NCBI RefSeq assembly: GCF_016834655.1
Contig: NZ_JAENHP010000010.1
Coordinates: 272,927 to 336,926 of the forward strand
Direction of reading: 5' to 3'
Length of the DNA: 64,000 nt
Source of the DNA: Paractinoplanes ovalisporus
GTDB lineage: Bacteria; Actinomycetota; Actinomycetes; Mycobacteriales; Micromonosporaceae
Shown here: positions 45,917 to 59,900 of the stretch, in pieces
How the letters are laid out: each line of letters opens with the position of its first letter
Numbering within the stretch: the stretch's first letter is position 1
The notes under the pieces: generated by a model
What the model saw: only the letters and a program-made list of their open reading frames with translations
What the model was told of the DNA's origin: nothing
Database searches by the model: none
Program-made: the position numbers and the translations under genes

Positions 45917-48900
45917 GCGACGCCAAGCTGCTCGACTATCTCAAGTGGGTCACCTCGGACCTCTCCGCGGCCCGGGAACGCATCCACGAGCTCGAGAGCC
46001 GCGACCGCGAACCCATCGCCGTCGTCGCCCTGGCCTGTCGTTACCCCGGTGGTGTGCGATCGCCCGAAGACCTGTGGTCCCTGCTCGCCTCGGGCGGCGA
46101 CGCCGTCTCCGGGTTCCCCGACGACCGGGGCTGGGACCTCGACGCCCTCTACGATCCCGACCCGGACCGGCCCGGCACCTGTTACGCACGCGAGGGCGGT
46201 TTCCTGCACGACGCCGCCGACTTCGACCCGGCCTTCTTCCGGATCAGCCCGCGCGAGGCCGTCGCCATGGACCCCCAGCAGCGCCTGTTGCTCGAGATCT
46301 CGTGGGAGGCGTTCGAGCGGGCGGGCATCGATCCGCACGCGGTCCGCGGCCGCCGCGCCGGCGTGTTCGCCGGGGTCATGTCGCACGACTACGCGGCCCG
46401 GTTGCCCCGGGCACCGGAGGGCAGCGAGGGCTACTTCGCCAACGGCAGCGCCGGCAGCATCGCCTCCGGACGGGTCGCGTACACGCTGGGGCTGGAGGGC
46501 CCGGCCGTCACCGTCGACACCGCCTGCTCGTCCTCGCTGGTCTGCCTGCACCTGGCGGTCCGGGCCCTGCGCAACGGCGACTGCGACCTGGCGCTGGCCG
46601 GCGGGGTCACGGTGATGGCCACCCCGAACATGCTGATCGAGGCCGCCCGCCAGCGCGGCCTGGCCCGCGACGGGCGGTGCAAGGCGTTCTCGGACGACGC
46701 CGACGGTGCCGGGTTCGCCGAGGGCGCGGGCATCCTGCTGCTGGAACGGCTCTCCGACGCCCGGCGCAACGGGCATCCGGTGCTGGCCGTGGTCCGCGGC
46801 ACCGCCATCAATCAGGACGGCGCCAGCAGCGGGCTGACCGCGCCCAACGGCCCGGCCCAGCAGCGCGTGATCCGGGCCGCGCTCGCCGACGCCGGGCTGA
46901 CCGCCGCCGACGTGGACGCGGTGGAGGCGCACGGCACCGGCACCCCGCTCGGTGACCCGATCGAGGCGCAGGCACTGCTCGCCACGTACGGGCAGGACCG
47001 GGAACGGCCGCTGTGGCTCGGCTCGCTGAAATCCAACATCGGCCACACACAGGCCGCGGCCGGGGTCGGTGGCGTCATCAAGGCCGTTCTGGCACTCCGC
47101 GCGGGCGTGCTGCCCCGCACCCTGCACTCCGCCGAACCGTCCCGCCACGTCGACTGGACCGCGGGCTCGGTCTCCCTGCTGACCGAGCCCGCCCCCTGGC
47201 CGGCCGAGCCCGGACGACCCCGCCGCGCCGGGGTGTCGTCGTTCGGGGCGAGCGGCACGAACGCCCACGCGATCATCGAGGAGGCGCCGGAGGAACCCGG
47301 GCCGGCCGCGGTCGACGGCCTGATGGCGTTTCCGCTCGCCGCACGCGACCAGGCCGCCTTGCGCGAGCAGGCGGCCGAGCTCGCCGGGCACGTCGCCGCC
47401 GCGCCCCGGCTGGTGGACGTGGCGCATACCCTGGCCACGGGCCGGGCACGCTTCGCCGAACGGGCGGTCGTGCTGGCGGCTGACGTGGAGACCCTTTCCG
47501 GTGAGCTGCTTGCCCTGGCCGCCGGCACGCCCGGCCCGCACACCGTGCTTGGGAGGGCGCCGGAGGGGACACGCGGCGTCGTCTTCGTGTTCCCGGGTCA
47601 GGGTTCGCAGTGCACCGGGATGGGTCTGGAGCTGTGGGATTCCTCGCCGGTGTTTGCGGAGTCGATGCAGGCGTGCGAGGAGGCGTTGAGGCCGCATACG
47701 GGTTGGTCACTGCGCGAAATCCTGGCGGGCCCGCTCGATGAGGTCGACGTAGTACAGCCGGCGTTGTTCGCGGTGATGGTGTCGTTGGCCGCGTTGTGGC
47801 GTTCGTACGGCGTGGAGCCGTCGGCTGTCGTCGGTCATTCGCAGGGAGAGATCGCGGCCGCGTACGTCGCTGGGGCGTTGTCGTTGGAGGACGCGGCGCG
47901 GGTGGTGGCGTTGCGCAGTAGGGCTTTACGGTCGATTGCGGGCCGGGGTGGGATGGTGGCGGTTCCGTTCGCCGTCGTTGATCCGGGCGAGCTCTCGGTG
48001 GCGGCGCTCAACGGTCCGGACTCGACCGTGCTCGCCGGTGATGTGGGGGCGGTGGAGCGGTACCTGGCCGCGGAGCCGCGGGCGCGCCGGATCGCGGTGG
48101 ACTATGCGTCGCATTCGCCGCACGTGGAGGCGGTCCGCGACGAGGTCCTGGTGGCGTTGGCGGGGATCGAGCCGCGGGAGCCGGTGGTGCCGTTCCTGTC
48201 GACGGTGGAGCCGGGTGTGCCGTTGGATGCGGTGTACTGGTATCGGAATCTGCGGGAGACGGTGCGGTTCGGGGCTGCGGTAGAGCGGCTGCGGGACCAC
48301 CTTCTGGTCGAGGTCAGCCCCCACCCGGTGCTGCTGGCCGCGATGCCCGCGGACGCGATCGGCACCCTGCGCCGCGACGAGGGCGAGGCCGGGCGCCTCC
48401 TGCGCGGCCGAGCCGAGGCGTACGTCCGCGGGGCCGGCGTGCGGGACCTGGCGCCCGCCGGGCGGCCGGTCGTCCTGCCCACCTATCCGTTCCAGCGACG
48501 GCGGTACTGGCTCGACGCCCCGCCCGCTGCCGACGCGGCCGCCGGCCTCGGGCTCGGCCCGACCGGGCACCCGCTGCTGGGCGCGGCCACGACGCTGGCC
48601 GGCACCGCGGGCGACCTGCTACTGACCGGGCGGATCGCCCGGCTCACCCACCCCTGGCTCGCCGATCATGGTGTCCGGGACACCGTGCTGCTGCCCGCCA
48701 CGGCGCTGCTCGAACTGGTGCTGCGCGCGGGTGAGCAAGCCGGCTGCCACCGCGTCGACGAGCTGGTGATGCCCGTACCCCTCGTGCTGCCGAAGCGGGG
48801 CGGGGTGCAATTGCAGGTCACCGTCGGCGCCGACGACGGCAGCGGCCGCCGGGCGGTTGCCGTGTCGGCCCGTCCGGACGACGACGAGCCGTGGACCACG

Positions 48901-50920
48901 CACGCCACCGGTATCCTGACCGCGGACGGACCGGTTCCGGAGGAGTCAACGGGCCCGTGGCCGCCCGACGGCGCCGAACCGGTCGACGCGGACGCGTTGC
49001 GCGATCGCCTGGCCGCGGCGGGATTCCGCTACGGGCCGGCGTTCCAGGGCCTGCGCGAGCTGTGGCGGCACGGCGACGACGTGTACGCCGACGTGCGGAT
49101 CCCCGCCGGGCAGGAGGCCGACGCCGCACGGTTCGGGCTGCACCCGGCCTTGTTCGACGCCGCGCTGCAGGCCTCGGCGGCCGCCCGGCCCGACGGCGAG
49201 CCGGGCCGCCTGCCGTTCGCCTTCACCGGGGTCACGCGGTACGCGACCGGCGCCGCCGCGCTGCGGGTCCGGCTCCGCCCGTCCGCCGAGGGATCGTCCC
49301 TGGCCGTCACCGATGACACCGGCCGCCCGGTGATCACCGTCGACGCGTTCACGACCCGGCCGTTGCCCGGTTCCCTGACCCCGCTGCGCCGGCTCGCCTG
49401 GGAGCCGTTGCCGGACGGCCCGCCGGTCGCACCCGGCGAGTGGACGATGCTCGACCCGGCCGCCGGCCTGCCCGATACGGTCCCGGCGACCGTGCTGCTG
49501 CCGGTCGCGGCCGAGGAGACCCACGCCGCCGTGCACACGGCCCTGGCCACCGCTCAGGCCTGGCTCGCCGACGAGCGCCGGGCCGGCTCCCGCCTGGTCT
49601 TCGTCACCCGCGGTGCGGTCGCGGCCGGCCCGGGCGACGCGGGCGGAACCGGTGGTGTCGCGGCCGGCCCGGGCGACGCGGGCGGAACCGGTGGTGTCGC
49701 GGGCGGGCCGGACGACGCGGCCGGAACCGATGGTGTCGCGGCCGCTGCGGTCTGGGGTCTCGTCCGGTCGGCGCGGGCCGAGCACCCGGACCGGTTCGCG
49801 CTGGCCGACACCGACGGCGACGTGACCGTGGCGCTGCCGGCGCTCGCGGCCGGTGCGACCGAGGTCGTCGTCCGCGGCGGCCGGGTGTACGGCTCCCGGC
49901 TGACTCCGGTGCCGGCCGCACCGACCGGCACCACCACCATCGGCGACGGCGTCGCCGTGATCACCGGCGCCGGTGGCACGCTGGGCGGGCTCGTCGCGCG
50001 GCATCTGGTGAACCGGCACGGCGTACGCCGGCTGCTGCTCCTCGGCCGCACCCCGGCCACGGCCCTCGCGGACGAGCTGACCGCGGGCGGCGCCGAAGTC
50101 ACCGTCCACGCGATCGACGTGGCCGACCGGGAAGCGCTGCGGGTGGCGCTCGCCGGGCAGCCGGTCCGGATCGTGGTGCACGCGGCGGGTGTCCTCGACG
50201 ACGGCGTCCTCACCGCGCTGACCCCGGAGCGGGTGGACGCGGTCCTCCGCCCCAAGATCGACGCCGCCCGGCACCTGGACGAGCTCACGGCCGGGGCCGA
50301 CCTGACGGCGTTCGTGCTGTTCTCGTCGCTCGCCGGCACCAGGGGATCACCCGGCCAGGGCGGATACGCCGCCGCCAACGCCGCCCTCGACGCGCTCGCC
50401 GTGCGCCGCCGCGCGCTCGGCCGTCCCGCCGTGTCGATCGCCTGGGGCATGTGGTCCCGCCGGAGCGGCCTGACCCGGCGACTGAACGACACCGACCTGG
50501 CCCGGATGACCGACTCCGGGGTGGCGCCCCTGGACGACGCCGAGGGCCTGGCGCTGTTCGACGCCGCCCTGGCCGGCGACGAGCCCGCGGTGGTGGCCGC
50601 GCGCCTCGACCACGCCCCGCCCGCTGTGGCCCGGGCCGCGCGGGCCCAGCCGGTCGTGAGCACCGTGGCCGATCCGCTGGAACTCGTCCGGCAGCACGCC
50701 GCGGCGGTCCTGCGGCACGCCACAACCGACGCGATCGGTCCCGGTGCCGCCTTCCGCGATCTCGGATTCGACTCGCTGACGGCGGTCGAGCTGCGCAACC
50801 GTCTCGCCGGCGCGACCGGTCTGCGGCTGCCGGCCACGCTCGTCTTCGAGCACCCGACACCGGACGCGCTGGCCGCCCACCTGGCGACCCGCATGAACGG
50901 GCGGGCCGAACCCGGGCCGG
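45913..50920 (+). other. PKS B module 5: KS-AT(methylmalonyl)-DH-KR(B-type)-ACP
   Basis: KS Cys at 46525; the usual FFGISPREA reads FFRISPREA. AT has GHSQGE (47833), YASH (48103) and Cys in place of the usual Trp in GSQCTGMG. DH reads HGVRDTVLLP (His 48667; Asp at the Gly position) and HPALFD. KR has TGAGGTLG, VLDDG, FSSLAG and Tyr 50365. ACP Ser 50773. Predicted unit: alpha-methyl alkene. Confidence 0.86.
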
Positions 50921-53900
50921 CCGCGCCCGTGAGCGTGGTGGCCGCCGGTGAACCGATCGCCATCGTGGCGATGGGATGCCGCTATCCTGGCGGCGCGGAC
51001 AGCCCCGACGAGCTGTGGCGGCTCCTGGCCGACGGGATCGACGCCACCGGCGACTTCCCCGGGGACCGGGGCTGGGACGTCACGTCGCTCTACCATCCCG
51101 ACCCGGACCACCCGGGTACGTCGTACACCCGTCGTGGTGGCTTCCTCGACGACGTGGGCCGCTTCGACGCCGGGTTCTTCGGCATCAGCCCCCGCGAGGC
51201 GCTCGCCATGGACCCGCAGCAGCGGATCCTGCTCGAGCTGAGCTGGGAGGTCTTCGAACGGGCGGGTATCGACCCGGCGGCGGTCCGGGGCAGCCGCACC
51301 GGCGTCTTCGCGGGCGTGATGCACCACGACTACGCCAGCCGGTTGGCGCACGTGTCGGCCGAGGTCGAGGGCTTTCTCGGCACGGGCGGCTCGAGCAGCG
51401 TGGTCTCCGGGCGGGTGGCCTACACCTTCGGGCTGGAGGGACCGGCCGTCACGGTCGACACGGCCTGCTCGTCGTCTCTGGTCGCCACGCACCTGGCCAT
51501 GCAGGCGCTCCGGCAGGGGGAGTGCGACCTGGCCCTGGCCGGCGGCGTCACGGTGCTGGCCACGCCGCGGCTTTTCACCGAGTTCAGCCGCCAGCGTGGT
51601 CTGTCGGCGGACGGCCGCTGCCGCTCGTTCGCCGCTGATGCCGACGGGGCCGGGTTCGCGGAGGGGGCCGGGCTTCTGCTGCTGGCCCGGCTCTCCGACG
51701 CCCGCCGGCTGGGCCGTCCGATCGTGGCCGTGCTGCGGGGCAGCGCGGTCAACCAGGACGGCGCTTCGAACGGGCTGAGCGCACCGAGCGGACCGGCTCA
51801 GGAACGGGTCATCCGGGCCGCGCTGGCCAACGCCCGGCTCGAACCCGGCGACGTCGATGCGGTCGAGGCGCACGGCACCGGCACCACCCTGGGCGACCCG
51901 ATCGAGGCGCGGGCGCTGCTGGCCACGTACGGCCCGGGCCGGGACCGGCCGCTCTGGCTGGGCTCGCTGAAGTCGAACGTCGGGCACACCCAGGCCGCCG
52001 CCGGCGTCGGCGGCATCATCAAGATGGCCCTGGCCCTGCGGCACGAGGCGCTGCCGCGCACCCTGCACGCGGCCGAACCGTCCCCGCACGTGGACTGGTC
52101 GGAGGGGCCGGTCCGGCTGCTGGCCGAACCGGTCGACTGGCGTTCCGGCGGCACGGTACGGCGGGCCGGCGTGTCGTCGTTCGGGGTCAGCGGGACGAAC
52201 GCGCACGTGATTCTGGAGCAGGCCCCGGCGGGCGCGGCCGGACCGGACGACGACGGCGGACCGGTGCTGCCGTTCGTGCTCTCGGCCCGGAGCGAAGCCG
52301 CCCTGCGGGCCCAGGCGGACCGGCTCGCGGCGGTCATCGGCGAGGACCGGGCCCGGCTGCTGGACGTGGCGCACACCCTGGCCACCGGGCGGGCCACCCT
52401 GCCGTACCGGGCGGTGGCCGTCGCCGCCGACCGTGCCGGCCTCGTCGACCGGCTCCGCGAACTGAGCTCGGCTCCGGTGATGCCCGCCACCGACCGTCGC
52501 GTCGTCCTCGTGTTCCCGGGTCAGGGTTCGCAGTGGACCGGGATGGGCCTGGAGTTGTGGGACTCGTCGCCGGTGTTCGCCGAGTCCATGCTGGCATGCG
52601 AAGAGGCCCTTCGGCCGCACACCGGTTGGTCGTTGCGGGAGGTCCTGGCCGGCCCACTCGACCAGGTCGATGTGGTGCAGCCGGCGTTGTTCGCGGTGAT
52701 GGTGTCGTTGGCGGCGTTGTGGCGTTGGTACGGCGTGGAGCCGTCGGCCGTCGTCGGTCATTCGCAGGGGGAGATCGCGGCCGCGTACGTGGCGGGAGCG
52801 TTGTCGTTGCAGGACGCGGCGCGGGTGGTGGCGTTGCGGAGCCGGGCTCTGCGGGCGATCGCGGGGCGTGGGGGCATGGTGTCGGTGCCGTTCGCCGACG
52901 TGGATCCGGGTGAGTTGAGCATGGCGGCGGTCAACGGTCCGGAGTCGGTGGTGCTGTCCGGTGATGCCGAGGCGGTGGAGCGTTTTCTCGTACGGGAACC
53001 ACGTGCGCGGCGGATCGCGGTGGACTATGCGTCGCATTCGCCGCATGTGGAGGCGGTCCGCGGGGAGATTCTGGCGGCGTTGGACGGGATCGAGCCTCGT
53101 ACGCCGGTGGTGCCGTTCGTCTCGACGGTGAGCCCGGGGGAGGAGGTGGTGCTGGATGCGGCGTACTGGTACCGGAATCTGCGGGAGACGGTCCGGTTCG
53201 GGCCCGCGGTGGACCGGCTCCAGGACCATCTCTTCGTCGAGGCCAGCCCCCACCCGGTGCTGCTCCAGACACTGCCGCTGGACGCCGTGGGAGTCGGCTC
53301 CCTGCGGCGCGACGACGGTGGCACGGCCCGCCTGCTCGACTCGCTGGGCGCCGCCTACGTCCACGGCGCCCCGGTCGACTGGCGGGCCGCGTACGCCGGG
53401 CACGAGACCCGCCTGACCGACCTGCCCACCTACCCGTTCCAGGGGGAGCGGTACTGGCTGACCGGCTCGGCCCCCGCCGGCGAGGCCGGGCACCCCCTGC
53501 TGGAGACCAGCACGCCCCTGGCCGGCGCGACCGGGCATCTCTACACCGGCCGTCTGTCCAGGACGGACCATCCGTGGCTGGCCGACCACGCCGTCGGCGG
53601 CACCGTGCTGCTGCCCGGAACCGCCCTGCTGGAACTGGCCCTGACCGCCGCGGGCCGGGCCGGTTGCTCCCGCGTCGACGAACTGATCCTGGAGGCGCCG
53701 CTGATCCTGCCGCCGACCGGGCACGTTCCCGTGCAGGTCCGGGTCGGCGAGCCCGGCGCGGACGGGCGGCTGCCGCTCACCGTGCACTCGTCGGCCGGAC
53801 CGGACGGCCCGTGGCGGCGGCACGCCACCGGTGTGCTGTCGGACGGCGAGGTGGCGGGAACCGGACTCACCGCGTGGCCGCCCCCCGGAGCTGTGCCCGT

Positions 53901-56900
53901 GCCGGTCGGGGACTTCTACACGGACGCGGCCGCGGACGGTTTCGCGTACGGGCCCGCGTTCCGGGGCCTGCGAGCCGCCTGGCGGCACGGTGACGAGGTG
54001 TACGCCGAGGTGTCGCTGCCCGGGCCGCAACGCGCCGACGCCGGGCGGTACCTGTTGCACCCCGCACTGCTCGACGCGGGGGCCCAGGCCGTACGGGCCG
54101 GGTCGGTGGTCGACGCGAGCGGCGGTGACCGTCTGCCGTTCGCCTTCAGCGACGTCACGCTGCACGCAACCGGCGCCGCCGACCTGCGCGTCCGTCTCCG
54201 CCCGGCCGGTGCCGACCGGTTCAGTCTCGACGTCACCGACCGGACGGGCGCCCCGGTCGCCACGGTCGGATCCCTCGCGCTGCGGCCGTATACCGCCGTC
54301 GGTCCCGGGCTCGACGCGATGCACCGGGTGGAGTGGACACCGGTCGGAGCCGACGACTCGGTCGAGGTCGTGCGAGCCGGCGATCTGGCATCGGTTCCCG
54401 ATCCGGTGCCGCCGGCACTGGTCGTGCCGTCGCCCGTGGGTGACACGGCGGCTGCTCTCAGCCTGATTCATCAGTGGCTGGCCGACGAGCGTTTCGCCGG
54501 GTCACGACTGGTCCTCACGACCCGCGGCGCCGTCGCCACCGGGCCCTGCGAGCGGCCGGACCCCCTCGCGGCACCGGTCTGGGGTCTGATCGGCTCGGCC
54601 GCCGCGGAACATCCCGGCCGGTTCGGCCTGGTCGATCTGGACGGCGAGCCGGGTGATCCGGCGCTGGGCCGGGCCGTCGCCCGGCTCCGGGCCTCCGACG
54701 GCAGCCGGGTCGCGGTCCGGGCCGGGGAGGTTCTTGTCCCCGTGGTGGTCCCGGCCGAGCCCGAACCGCCGCTGCCCGCCTCCTGGCGGCTCGACCTCGC
54801 CGAGGCGGGCCGGCTCGACCAATTGCGCCTCGTGGAGCATTCGGGCGCCCCGGAGCCGTTGGGACCGGGACAGGTGCGGGTGGGTGTGCGCGCCGCCGGT
54901 CTGAACTTCCGGGACGTCATGGTCGCGCTGGGCGCCGTTCCGGGGGAGACCGGGCTGGGCGGGGAGGGCGCCGGCGTCGTGCTCGAAACCGGGCCGGGCG
55001 TCACCGGCCTGCGGCCCGGGGACCGCGTGTTCGGCCTGCTGCCCGGCTCGTTCGGCGCCGAGTCGGTCGCCGATCACCGGCAGCTGGCCGGTATCCCGGC
55101 GGGCTGGTCGTTCGCCGAGGCCGCCACTGTGCCGATCGCGTACCTCACCGCTTACTACGCGCTGGTCGATCTGGCCCGGATCCGGCCCGGCGACACAGTT
55201 CTGGTGCACGCCGCCGCGGGCGGGGTCGGCATGGCCGCGGTCCGGCTCGCCCGGCACCTCGGCGCCGAGGTCTACGCCACCGCGAGCCCGGCCAAGTGGG
55301 CCGCGGTCCGCGCGCTCGGCGTGCCCGCGGACCACATCGCCTCGTCCCGCGATCCCGGCTTCGCCGAACGGATCCGGGCCCGGGCCGGCGGGCAGGGCCT
55401 CGACGTCGTCCTGAACAGCCTGGCCAACGAGTTCACCGACGCGTCGCTGGGTCTGGTCCGCGACGGCGGCCGTTTCATCGAGATGGGTAAGACCGACATC
55501 CGCGATCCCGGCGACCATCCCCGGCTCCGCTACCGCGCCTTCGACCTGGCCGAGGCGGGCGCCGACCGTACGCGGGAAATGCTCGGTCTCCTGATCGCCG
55601 GCCCCCTGCGGCCGCTTCCGTGCACCGCGGTCGACGTGCGCCGGGCCCGGGACGCGTTCCGGCATCTGAGCCGGGGACGTAACGTCGGCAAGCTGGTGCT
55701 GACCGTGCCGGTGCCGGTGGACCCGACCGGCACCGCGCTGATCACCGGCGCCCGCGGCACGCTCGGCGGCATCGTCGCCCGGCACCTGGTGACCTCGTGG
55801 GGTGTGCGGCACGTGGTTCTGCTCAGCCGGGAACCGGCCACCGCCCTGGCCGCGGACCTGACTGCCCTGGGCGCGCAGGCCACGGTGGCCGCCTGCGACG
55901 CTTCCGACCGGGAGGCTCTCGCCGCCGTGCTCGCCGGCATCCCGGCCGCGCATCCGTTGCGGATCGTCGTCCATGCCGCCGGTGTTCTCGACGACGGGCT
56001 CGTCTCCTGCCTCACCGCCGAGCGGCTGGACCGGGTGCTGCGCCCCAAGGTGGACGCCGCCCGCCACCTCGACGAGCTGACGCGCGACGCCGACCTGTCG
56101 GCGTTCGTGCTGTTCTCCTCGGCGGCCGGGATTCTCGGCGGAGCGGGCCAGGCCGGTTACGCGGCAGCGAACGCCTTCCTCGACACCCTCGCCCAGCACC
56201 GTCGCGGCACCGGCCGCCCGGCGGTGTCGCTGGCCTGGGGACTGTGGGAGCCACCGAGCGGGATGACCGGCCACCTCGACCGGGCCCAGCGGCGGCGCGC
56301 CGGTGTCCTCCCGCTGAGCGTGCCGGACGGGCTGGCCCTGTTCGACGCGGGTGTGGCCTCGGCCGAGGCGCTGCTGGTGCCGGCCCGCCTGGTCGTCCGG
56401 CGGCGGTCGCTGCCCCGGGCCGCGGCGCCGGCACCGACCGGCGCCGACGACCTCGCCACGCGGCTCGCGTCGTTCACCACGGCCGAACGACACCGGTTCC
56501 TGACCGGCCTGGTGCGGGCTCAGGCGGCCGCCGTCCTCGGCCATCCGACGCCGGACGGGCTCGGTGACCGGGCGTTCAAGGACCTCGGCTTCGACTCCCT
56601 GACCGCCCTGGAACTGCGCAACCGGCTCAGCGCGGCCACCGGGCTGCGCCTGCCGGCCACCGTCGTCTTCGACCATCCCAGCCCGGCCCGGCTGGCCGCC
56701 CACCTCGTCGACCTGGTCGGCGAACCCGCGACCGCCCCGGCCGCCCCGGCTCCAGCCCCGGCCGAGGCGACCGGCGGCGACATCGCCATTGTGGCCATGG
56801 CCTGCCGTTACCCGGGCGACGTGGACGATCCGGAAGCGCTCTGGCGGCTGGTGGCCGAGGGCCGGGACGCGATCACCGGATTTCCGGTCGACCGCGGGTG

Positions 56901-59900
56901 GGATCTCGCCGCGCTGTTCGACGAAGGCGGCGGTCTCGGCACGACCCGCACCCGCCACGGCGGCTTCCTGCACGACGCGGCCCGGTTCGACGCCGACTTC
57001 TTCGGGATCGGCCCCCGCGAGGCGCTCGCCATGGACCCGCAACAGCGGTTGCTGCTGGAGATCTCGTGGGAGGTCTTCGAACGGGCCGGCATCGATCCCA
57101 GCTCGGTGCGGGGCAGTCGTACCGGTGTCTTCGCCGGTCTTCTGCACGGCGGATACGCCCCGCCGGGCGCGGCCACCGAGGAGGTCGAGGGCTACCTGGG
57201 TCAGGGCAGCGCCGGCAGCGTCGCCTCCGGACGGGTCGCCTACACCCTGGGTCTGGAGGGCCCGGCGGTCACCGTCGACACCGCCTGTTCCTCGTCGCTG
57301 GTCGCCATCCACCTGGCCATGCAGTCACTGCGGCAGGGAGAGTGCGACGCCGCCCTGGCCGGTGGGGTCACCGTGATGGCCACCCCGGGTGCGTTCGTCG
57401 AGTTCAGCCGGCAGGGCGGGCTGGCCCCGGACGGGCGGTGCAAGGCGTTCGGCGCGGGTGCGGACGGAACGGCCTGGGCCGAGGGCGCCGGTGTCCTGCT
57501 GCTGCGCCGGCTCGCTGACGCCCGTCGTGACGGGCAACCGGTGCTCGCGGTGCTGCGCGGCAGCGCGGTCAACCAGGACGGCGCGAGCAACGGGCTCAGC
57601 GCGCCGAGCGGGCCGGCCCAGCAGCGGGTGATCCGCGAGGCCCTGACCGCCGCCGGGCTGACCACGAGCGACGTGGACGTGGTGGAGGCGCACGGCACCG
57701 GCACCGCGCTGGGCGATCCGATCGAGGCCGACGCCATCCTGGCCACCTACGGCGCCGGCCGGGCCGGTCCGGTCCGACTGGGCTCGCTGAAGTCGAACAT
57801 CGGGCACGCCCAGGCCGCGGCCGGCGTGGGCGGGGTGATCAAGATGGTGCTGGCCATGCGGCACCGGACGCTCCCGCCGACGCTGCACGCGGACGAGCCG
57901 TCGCCGCACGTCGACTGGTCGTCCGGTGCGGTCCGGCTGCTGACCGAGGCCGTGCCGTGGGAGCCGGGCGACCGTCCCCGGCGGGCCGGCGTGTCCTCGT
58001 TCGGCGTGAGCGGCACCAACGCGCACGTCGTGATCGAGGAACCACCCACGCCGGAACCGGAACCGCGGTCCAGCGGCCTCCCGGTGCCCTGGCTGTTGTC
58101 CGGGCATTCCGAGGCGGCGTTGCGGGCTCAGGCGGCCCGCCTGCTTCCCCACGTGGACGACCCGGCGGGCGTCGCCCGAACCCTCGCCACCGGTCGCGCC
58201 CCGCTACGGCATCGGGCCGCGGTTCTCGCCCAGGACCAGGCTGTGCTGAGGCGGGGCCTCCAAGCCCTCGCGGCCGGGGATTCAGCGCCGGGCCTCATCC
58301 GGCCGGAGGGTTCCGGCGGTGGCCTCGCTTTCCTGTTCAGCGGTCAGGGCGCGCAGCGGGCCGGAATGGGCCGCGGACTGGCGGCCGCGTTCCCGGTCTT
58401 CGCCGAGGTCTGGGACGAGGCGCTGTCGGTGATGGACGGTGCCGAGGTGCGCACCGGCGACGACGCGATCCTGGCCCGCACGGATGTGGCGCAGAAGGCG
58501 CTGTTCGCGTTCGAGGTGGCGATGAGCCGGCTCTGGGCCTCGTGGGGAGTCCAGCCGGACTATCTGCTCGGCCATTCGATCGGCGAGCTGGCCGCGGCGC
58601 ACGTGGCGGGTGTCATGTCCCTGGCGGATGCCGGTCGGCTGGTCGCGGCGCGCGGCCGGTTGATGCGAGCACTGCCGGCCGGCGGCGCGATGCTCGCCGT
58701 GCAGGCCTCCGAGTCCGAGGTCGCCGGGCTGCCGGTGGCGGCGGTCAACGGCCCGGAGTCGGTGGTGATCTCCGGGCCGGAGGAGCTGATCGAGCACGCG
58801 GCCGCGCAGTGGCGGGAGCGGGGACGGCGGGTGCGCCGGCTGGACGTCTCGCACGCCTTCCACTCGCCGCTCATGGACCCCGTGCTCGCCGAGTTCGGCG
58901 AGGTCGCAGCCGGGATCAGCTACGAACGCCCGGCGACCGCGGTGATCTCTGCCGTCACCGGTGCACCGATTCGGGAGTTCGACGCCGCGTACTGGGTGGA
59001 CCATGTCCGCGCGACCGTCCGGTTCGGGGCCGGGCTGGACTGGCTGACCGGCCACGACGTGTCCACGTACGTGGAGGTCGGCCCGGCCGGGGCGCTGTCG
59101 GCCCTGGGCCGGCACGGGCAGTTCGTCGTGTCTTCCCGTGGCGATCGCGACGAGGTCGAAACCGTGCTGACCGCGCTCGCCCGGGCCCACGTCGCCGGCG
59201 TCCGGGTGGACTGGGCGAAGGTGCTGCCGCCGGGACCGCCGGTGCCCCTCCCGACCTATCCCTTCCAGCGGGAACGCTACTGGCTGGCCGGCCCGTCGAG
59301 GAGCCGCACCGGGCACCCGTGGCTGGACCACGCCGCCGACCTGGCCGACGACGGCGGCCTGCTTCTCACCGGTCACCTCGCGGCGCACGAACTGCCCTGG
59401 CTGGGCGACCACGTCATTCACGACACCGTCGTGCTGCCCGGGACCGCTTTCGTCGAGCTGGCCCTGCACGCGGCCGATCGGGCCGGTGCCGCGGGCGTCG
59501 CCGAGCTGACTCTGGAGACGCCGCTGGTCATCCCGGACGGCGTCCGGACCGCCCTGCAGCTCCGGGCCGGGCGCCCCGAACCGGACGGCGCACGCCGGTT
59601 CACCGTGCACGCCCGCCACGCCGGCGAGCCCTGGACCCGGCACGCCACCGGCGTTCTCTCCGACACTGTGCGGACGCCCGCGCCGCCCCCGCCGGAGTGG
59701 CCTCCCGCGGGCGCCGAGCCGGTCGGCGTGGACGACCTCTACGAGAGTTTCGCCGAGGCCGGCTTCGCGCTCGGCCCGGCGTTCCACGGGGTGCGCGCGG
59801 CGTGGCGGGACGGCGACCGGACGTACGCGGAAGTCGTTCTGCCGGCACCGCACCGCGCCGACTCCGCCCGTTTCGGCATCCACCCGGCCCTGCTCGATGC

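Noticed and set aside
50347..54471. 1374-codon open frame on the minus strand
   Set aside because: Antisense to modules 5-6; same compositional artefact.
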